From: Lachnoclostridium sp.
Lineage (GTDB): Bacteria; Bacillota_A; Clostridia; Lachnospirales; Lachnospiraceae
DNA: 9,020 nt
Assembly: GCA_015057755.1 (NCBI GenBank)
Contig: SVDR01000077.1
Span: 1 to 9,020 of the forward strand
Reading direction: 5' to 3'
Shown here piece after piece: positions 6,674 to 9,020 of this stretch (positions are counted from its first letter, which is position 1; each line of letters begins with the position of its first letter). A program made the position numbers and the translations under genes. The notes under the pieces are model-generated. The model did no database searches. It was not told where the DNA came from and was given only the letters and a program-made list of their open reading frames with translations.

Positions 6674-7831
6674 CTACTCTCCGCCAAGAACCCGGCACAA
6701 AATGTCTGCCAGCGGTTCCATGGCATTCAAAGCCTCCGCATACGTGTTTGTCTGGGCTCCGACTTCGATCAGAGCCGTTCTCGCCCGGACATGCTGGTTA
6801 TAGCGGAGGCCTTTTAAATATATTTTTCGTGTCAATCCCGGATACTGGTCCGCAGCCTCCAGCTGCATCTGGAAACTAAACGCCATGTTTGCTTCCCGGT
6901 TGGGATTCTTCAAATATTCGATCGGGCCGTCCGGAGTCTGGGAGGTTCCGTTAAAAAACATAATCTGGGCCGTCTGTTTCCCATTCACTTCCGTAACCAG
7001 GTGCGTTCCCTCATTTACTCCGTCTCGGTGCAGATCCAGTACCACTTCAATGGTGGGATTTTCTTGTAAGATTCCGCTGATCCCGTCCAGTGCATACGTA
7101 TATGCCTGATTTCTGTCCAGCTTTCCATCCTTCATATCATAAACTGTTGTGTCATGAATGACACCGTATCCCTGCGCTTCCAGCAGCTCAGTCAGATATG
7201 CTCCGACTCCAACGATCGTTGCATCTTTCCGTTGCGGATAATCCGAAAACGACTCCTGCGAATGAGTATGGTAGATCAGGATCTGAGGCTGATCTCCCTG
7301 CTTTTCAATCGAAAGGTCCATATTTAAAAATGTTTCTGCATTGATCAAGGTCGAATCTGCGGTTGTGGTGGGGTGAACGATGTAAAATTCCTTCATCAGA
7401 TAATCATAATCTGCAAACTTTTCACGGATGATCGAAGATCCGGAGGTTTCGATCTGAATCTGTTCTTCCACTTTCTGATTTTCTCTCCGGATCTCCGCCT
7501 CCCACACACCAGCCAGCATTTTTTCATAAGCCGGATCTTCTCCCTGTTCATAGTTTCCCGGGAGCCGGTCCAGATATTTCAGCACTTCCGGTTTTGAGAA
7601 CAAGGAACTGCCAAACTCCGCATCATCACTGTGACCATTTGGAAGCCAGCGTTCCATTACCGCGTGCGCAGCATGTACTCCATATCTGAAATAAAGTCCC
7701 TCTATCTTCTCCGCGACCGCGTCCTGATTTCCCAGGAGCATCCTGACAACCACGATCAAAGCTGTAATTCCCAGAATGATCGGACGGTTTCTTCGCAGCA
7801 CCCATTTGAAATAAGACCATCTTCGCCTCAT
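6674..7831 (-). CDS. spoIIP: Stage II sporulation protein P (peptidoglycan amidase/endopeptidase of engulfment)
   Basis: SpoIIP is a membrane-anchored peptidoglycan hydrolase that works with SpoIID and SpoIIM to thin septal peptidoglycan and drive engulfment of the forespore. The protein (385 residues from this start) has a short basic N-terminus (MRRRWSYFKWVLRRNR), one membrane segment at about 17-34, a spacer region, and a C-terminal SpoIIP domain. Zinc-amidase-like residues are visible: YHTH with His188 and His190, DLHRD with His268, and ALIEVGAQTN with Glu356. The ATG at 7831 is chosen because GAGG lies five bases upstream and a possible sigma-E promoter would place the transcript start near 7853. 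An in-frame ATG at 7849, adding six residues, is the alternative and has a weaker site (AGG). It follows gpr by a short gap, the same order as in Bacillus subtilis. No terminator is seen at its 3' end, which abuts the second MATE gene. Confidence 0.95.
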   Translation of the reverse strand: MRRRWSYFKWVLRRNRPIILGITALIVVVRMLLGNQDAVAEKIEGLYFRYGVHAAHAVMERWLPNGHSDDAEFGSSLFSKPEVLKYLDRLPGNYEQGEDPAYEKMLAGVWEAEIRRENQKVEEQIQIETSGSSIIREKFADYDYLMKEFYIVHPTTTADSTLINAETFLNMDLSIEKQGDQPQILIYHTHSQESFSDYPQRKDATIVGVGAYLTELLEAQGYGVIHDTTVYDMKDGKLDRNQAYTYALDGISGILQENPTIEVVLDLHRDGVNEGTHLVTEVNGKQTAQIMFFNGTSQTPDGPIEYLKNPNREANMAFSFQMQLEAADQYPGLTRKIYLKGLRYNQHVRARTALIEVGAQTNTYAEALNAMEPLADILCRVLGGE

Positions 7832-7859
7832 TCTGCCCTCACAGACCATTGTTACCTAC

Positions 7860-7888
7860 AGTTTATGTGGACGAAAAGGATTCTATCA
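7860..7888 (-). promoter_or_regulatory. Possible sigma-E-type promoter for spoIIP
   Basis: On the minus strand CATAAACT (7860-7867) matches the sigma-E -10 consensus CATACAnT at all but one position. It is preceded after 14 bases by TGATAGA (7882-7888), which has the conserved ATA core of the -35. The -35 overlaps the gpr stop codon. In Bacillus subtilis spoIIP is needed during engulfment, before sigma-G is active, so a promoter separate from that of gpr is expected. The -35 match is partial, so this is a candidate only. Confidence 0.35.
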
Positions 7889-8728
7889 CCGGAACAATGC
7901 CTCGTGGAGCGCTTCCGAAATCGTATAGCTGAGCATTTCCACACGCTCATCAATATTATGAGGTGTCACATACATCGGACCAAATTCCGGCTCAGAAATC
8001 TCGATCACAGTCGGTACTCCAAGTGCAAGAACAGGAATCCCCAAGGCTTCCTCCGTCAGTGCATTCCTGTGATTTCCCACTCCGGAACCGGGATGAATTC
8101 CCGTATCTGCCAGCTGGATCGTAACTCCAAGCCTCTGCACGCTGCGTGCAGCCAACGCATCCACCACGATCACAACTCCCGGCCGTGTTTCTTTGATAAC
8201 ACCTCGGATAATCTCCGCGGTCTCCATTCCCGTCTGGGCCATGACTCCGGGCGTAAGTCCGCTGAGAACCGGATACCCGTGTTTTTCACAAAATTCTTTT
8301 CCATACTCCAGCGCCAAATGCCTTGTGACCTGCAGATGTTCCAAAACCTTAGATCCTAACGCATCCGGAGTCGCATCCTGATTTCCCAGACCGACCACCA
8401 GGATCGAAGTCTCCTCCACATGATGCAGCTTCAAAAGTTCCAGAATCTGCTCGGCCAGCGTCTGCGTTACTTCTCTGTGAAAATCATCGTCCTTCTCCGC
8501 AAGTCCCGGTGCTTCCAGCGTCAGATAGCGTCCCACCGGCTTTCCCATCGCCTTCGCACCTTCTTCATTTTTTATAATGACCTGACTCAGCCGGATTCCC
8601 TCTTTTTCCCGCTCCCACTCGTGAAGTTCTACCCCCTGAATTTCTACATTGTCTTCCCGGAAACGTTCCTGCTCCTCTAGTGCAAGATCTGTCCGGATTC
8701 CAAATCGTTTTTTGTCATGTTCGATCAT
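7886..8728 (-). CDS. gpr: Germination protease GPR (spore protease, peptidase family A25), short form
   Basis: GPR is made in the forespore as a zymogen, autoprocesses late in sporulation, and at germination degrades the small acid-soluble proteins that protect spore DNA. Visible motifs are IRTDLA at 11-16 (the conserved region around the self-cleavage site), VVGLGNQDATPDALG at 111-125 and VIVVDALAARS at 186-196. Asp122 and Asp190 are the likely counterparts of the two essential aspartates of the family. SGLTPGVMAQTGMET, ADTGIHPGSGVGNHR and VLALGVPTVIE follow. The ATG at 8728 has GAGGA just upstream; the open frame extends 15 codons to a TTG at 8773 without a good site. At 280 residues it is shorter than Bacillus GPR (about 370). 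Directly after PTVIE it passes to MYVTPHNIDERVEMLSYTIS, so the segment that lies between these blocks in Bacillus appears absent. It probably shares transcripts with spoIIP. Confidence 0.95.
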   Translation of the reverse strand: MIEHDKKRFGIRTDLALEEQERFREDNVEIQGVELHEWEREKEGIRLSQVIIKNEEGAKAMGKPVGRYLTLEAPGLAEKDDDFHREVTQTLAEQILELLKLHHVEETSILVVGLGNQDATPDALGSKVLEHLQVTRHLALEYGKEFCEKHGYPVLSGLTPGVMAQTGMETAEIIRGVIKETRPGVVIVVDALAARSVQRLGVTIQLADTGIHPGSGVGNHRNALTEEALGIPVLALGVPTVIEISEPEFGPMYVTPHNIDERVEMLSYTISEALHEALFR

Positions 8729-8782
8729 AATTTTCCTCAAAAGATACTTATTTTTATTAATAATTTTCGGCAAAAAAAGAAG

Positions 8783-8812
8783 AATTATGTATTGACATCA
8801 AAGGAATTATTC
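8783..8812 (-). promoter_or_regulatory. Sigma-G-like forespore promoter of gpr
   Basis: On the minus strand GAATA (8808-8812) is followed after exactly 18 bases by CATAATT (8783-8789). The Bacillus sigma-G consensus is GHATR, 17-18 bases, then CATnHTA; the -35 fits fully and the -10 at six of seven positions. gpr is a known sigma-G target in Bacillus. Transcription would start near 8776, giving a leader of about 48 bases before the ATG at 8728. The site overlaps the rpsT promoter on the opposite strand. Confidence 0.6.
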
Positions 8813-8820
8813 GCTAAAAT
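8792..8820 (+). promoter_or_regulatory. Sigma-A promoter of rpsT
   Basis: TTGACA (8792-8797) and TAAAAT (8815-8820) are separated by 17 bases. The -35 is a perfect consensus and the -10 matches five of six, as expected for a strongly expressed ribosomal protein gene. Transcription would begin near 8827, giving a leader of about 85 bases. Confidence 0.75.
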
Positions 8821-8898
8821 ATAACAGTATGTTTACATTGAACTGTCCGTGTCCAGACTTTGATGCAAAACAAACAGAGAATATTTTTTAATTATAAT

Positions 8899-8914
8899 GG
8901 AGGTGCACAGATTG
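8899..8914 (+). promoter_or_regulatory. Ribosome binding site and TTG start of rpsT
   Basis: GGAGG (8899-8903) is followed by eight bases and then TTG (8912-8914). An in-frame ATG at 8897-8899 and GTG at 8903-8905 both overlap the ribosome binding site itself and would add residues not found in S20 proteins. TTG is therefore the supported start, read as Met. Confidence 0.8.
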
Positions 8915-9020
8915 GCTAACATCAAATCTGCAAAAAAGAGAATCTTAGTTGCTGAGACTAAGGCTGCTAGAAACAAAGCTATCAGATCTAAAGTTAAAAC
9001 TTATGTTAAGAAAGTAGAGG
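8912..9020 (+). CDS. rpsT: 30S ribosomal protein S20, N-terminal part
   Basis: S20 is a small helical protein that binds 16S rRNA early in 30S subunit assembly. Thirty-six codons are visible and the rest lies beyond the right edge. The sequence begins (M)ANIKSAKKR, the typical S20 N-terminus, and continues as a lysine- and arginine-rich helix (VAETKAARNKAIRSKVKTYV). The start codon is TTG after a strong GGAGG site. E. coli rpsT also starts with UUG, where the weak codon serves translational autoregulation by S20; similar control here is inference. Codon use is richer in A and T (AGA, AAA, GTT) than in the neighbouring genes, fitting a highly expressed ribosomal gene. It is divergent from gpr, as in Bacillus. 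Confidence 0.95.
   Translation, partial: MANIKSAKKRILVAETKAARNKAIRSKVKTYVKKVE

Noticed and set aside
6160..6726. A 188-codon open frame antisense to the end of the second MATE gene
   Set aside because: It overlaps the MATE and spoIIP coding ends and has no ribosome binding site or family resemblance; a shadow frame.
7631..8359. A 242-codon open frame on the plus strand opposite spoIIP and gpr
   Set aside because: It spans two well-supported genes antisense, has no ribosome binding site, and its product is low in recognisable structure. It reads as a shadow of the codon bias of the real genes.
8829..8891. A 20-codon open frame (MFTLNCPCPDFDAKQTENIF) in the rpsT leader, considered as a leader peptide
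   Set aside because: Its ATG lies about two bases from the predicted transcript start and has no ribosome binding site. The length is easily reached by chance. Conservation in relatives would reopen the question.

Overview
The window looks like a chromosomal segment of a spore-forming Firmicute, most likely a Lachnospiraceae-type Clostridium relative. It carries two sporulation genes (gpr, spoIIP) in the order known from Bacillus and clostridial genomes: rpsT / gpr-spoIIP / lepA-hemW. Base composition is moderate inside genes and AT-rich between them, and strong GGAGG-type ribosome binding sites precede most genes. The family placement is inference from gene content and protein character, not a database match.

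Layout from left to right. Positions 1-583 (minus) hold the N-terminal half of glgC, cut by the window edge. Positions 691-1827 (minus) are hemW and 1884-3698 (minus) are lepA, with a terminator-like hairpin between them. Positions 3699-3885 are a divergent promoter region containing two copies of a 13-bp inverted repeat. Positions 3886-5244 and 5311-6672 (plus) are two similar MATE-family efflux transporters in tandem, separated by a 12-bp-stem hairpin. Their 3' end meets spoIIP (6674-7831, minus) with a single base between the stop codons. gpr (7886-8728, minus) lies upstream of spoIIP. Positions 8729-8911 are a second divergent promoter region, and rpsT (8912 to the right edge, plus) begins with a TTG codon. 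Every intergenic gap is shorter than 200 bases; no stretch over 300 bases lacks a gene. I see no tRNA, rRNA, insertion sequence, CRISPR array or attachment site.

How the genes relate. gpr and spoIIP act in spore development: degradation of small acid-soluble spore proteins at germination, and peptidoglycan hydrolysis during engulfment. lepA, hemW and rpsT are housekeeping genes (translation factor, heme chaperone, ribosomal protein S20). glgC starts glycogen synthesis. The MATE pair interrupts the spoIIP-lepA neighbourhood, runs on the opposite strand, and has its own sigma-A-like promoter.

The features most worth following up are the overlapping, opposed promoters of gpr (sigma-G-like) and rpsT (sigma-A-like), the paired inverted repeats upstream of the MATE genes, and the tandem MATE duplication with unequal divergence of its two halves. 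I found no clear sign of a wholly new multi-gene system here.
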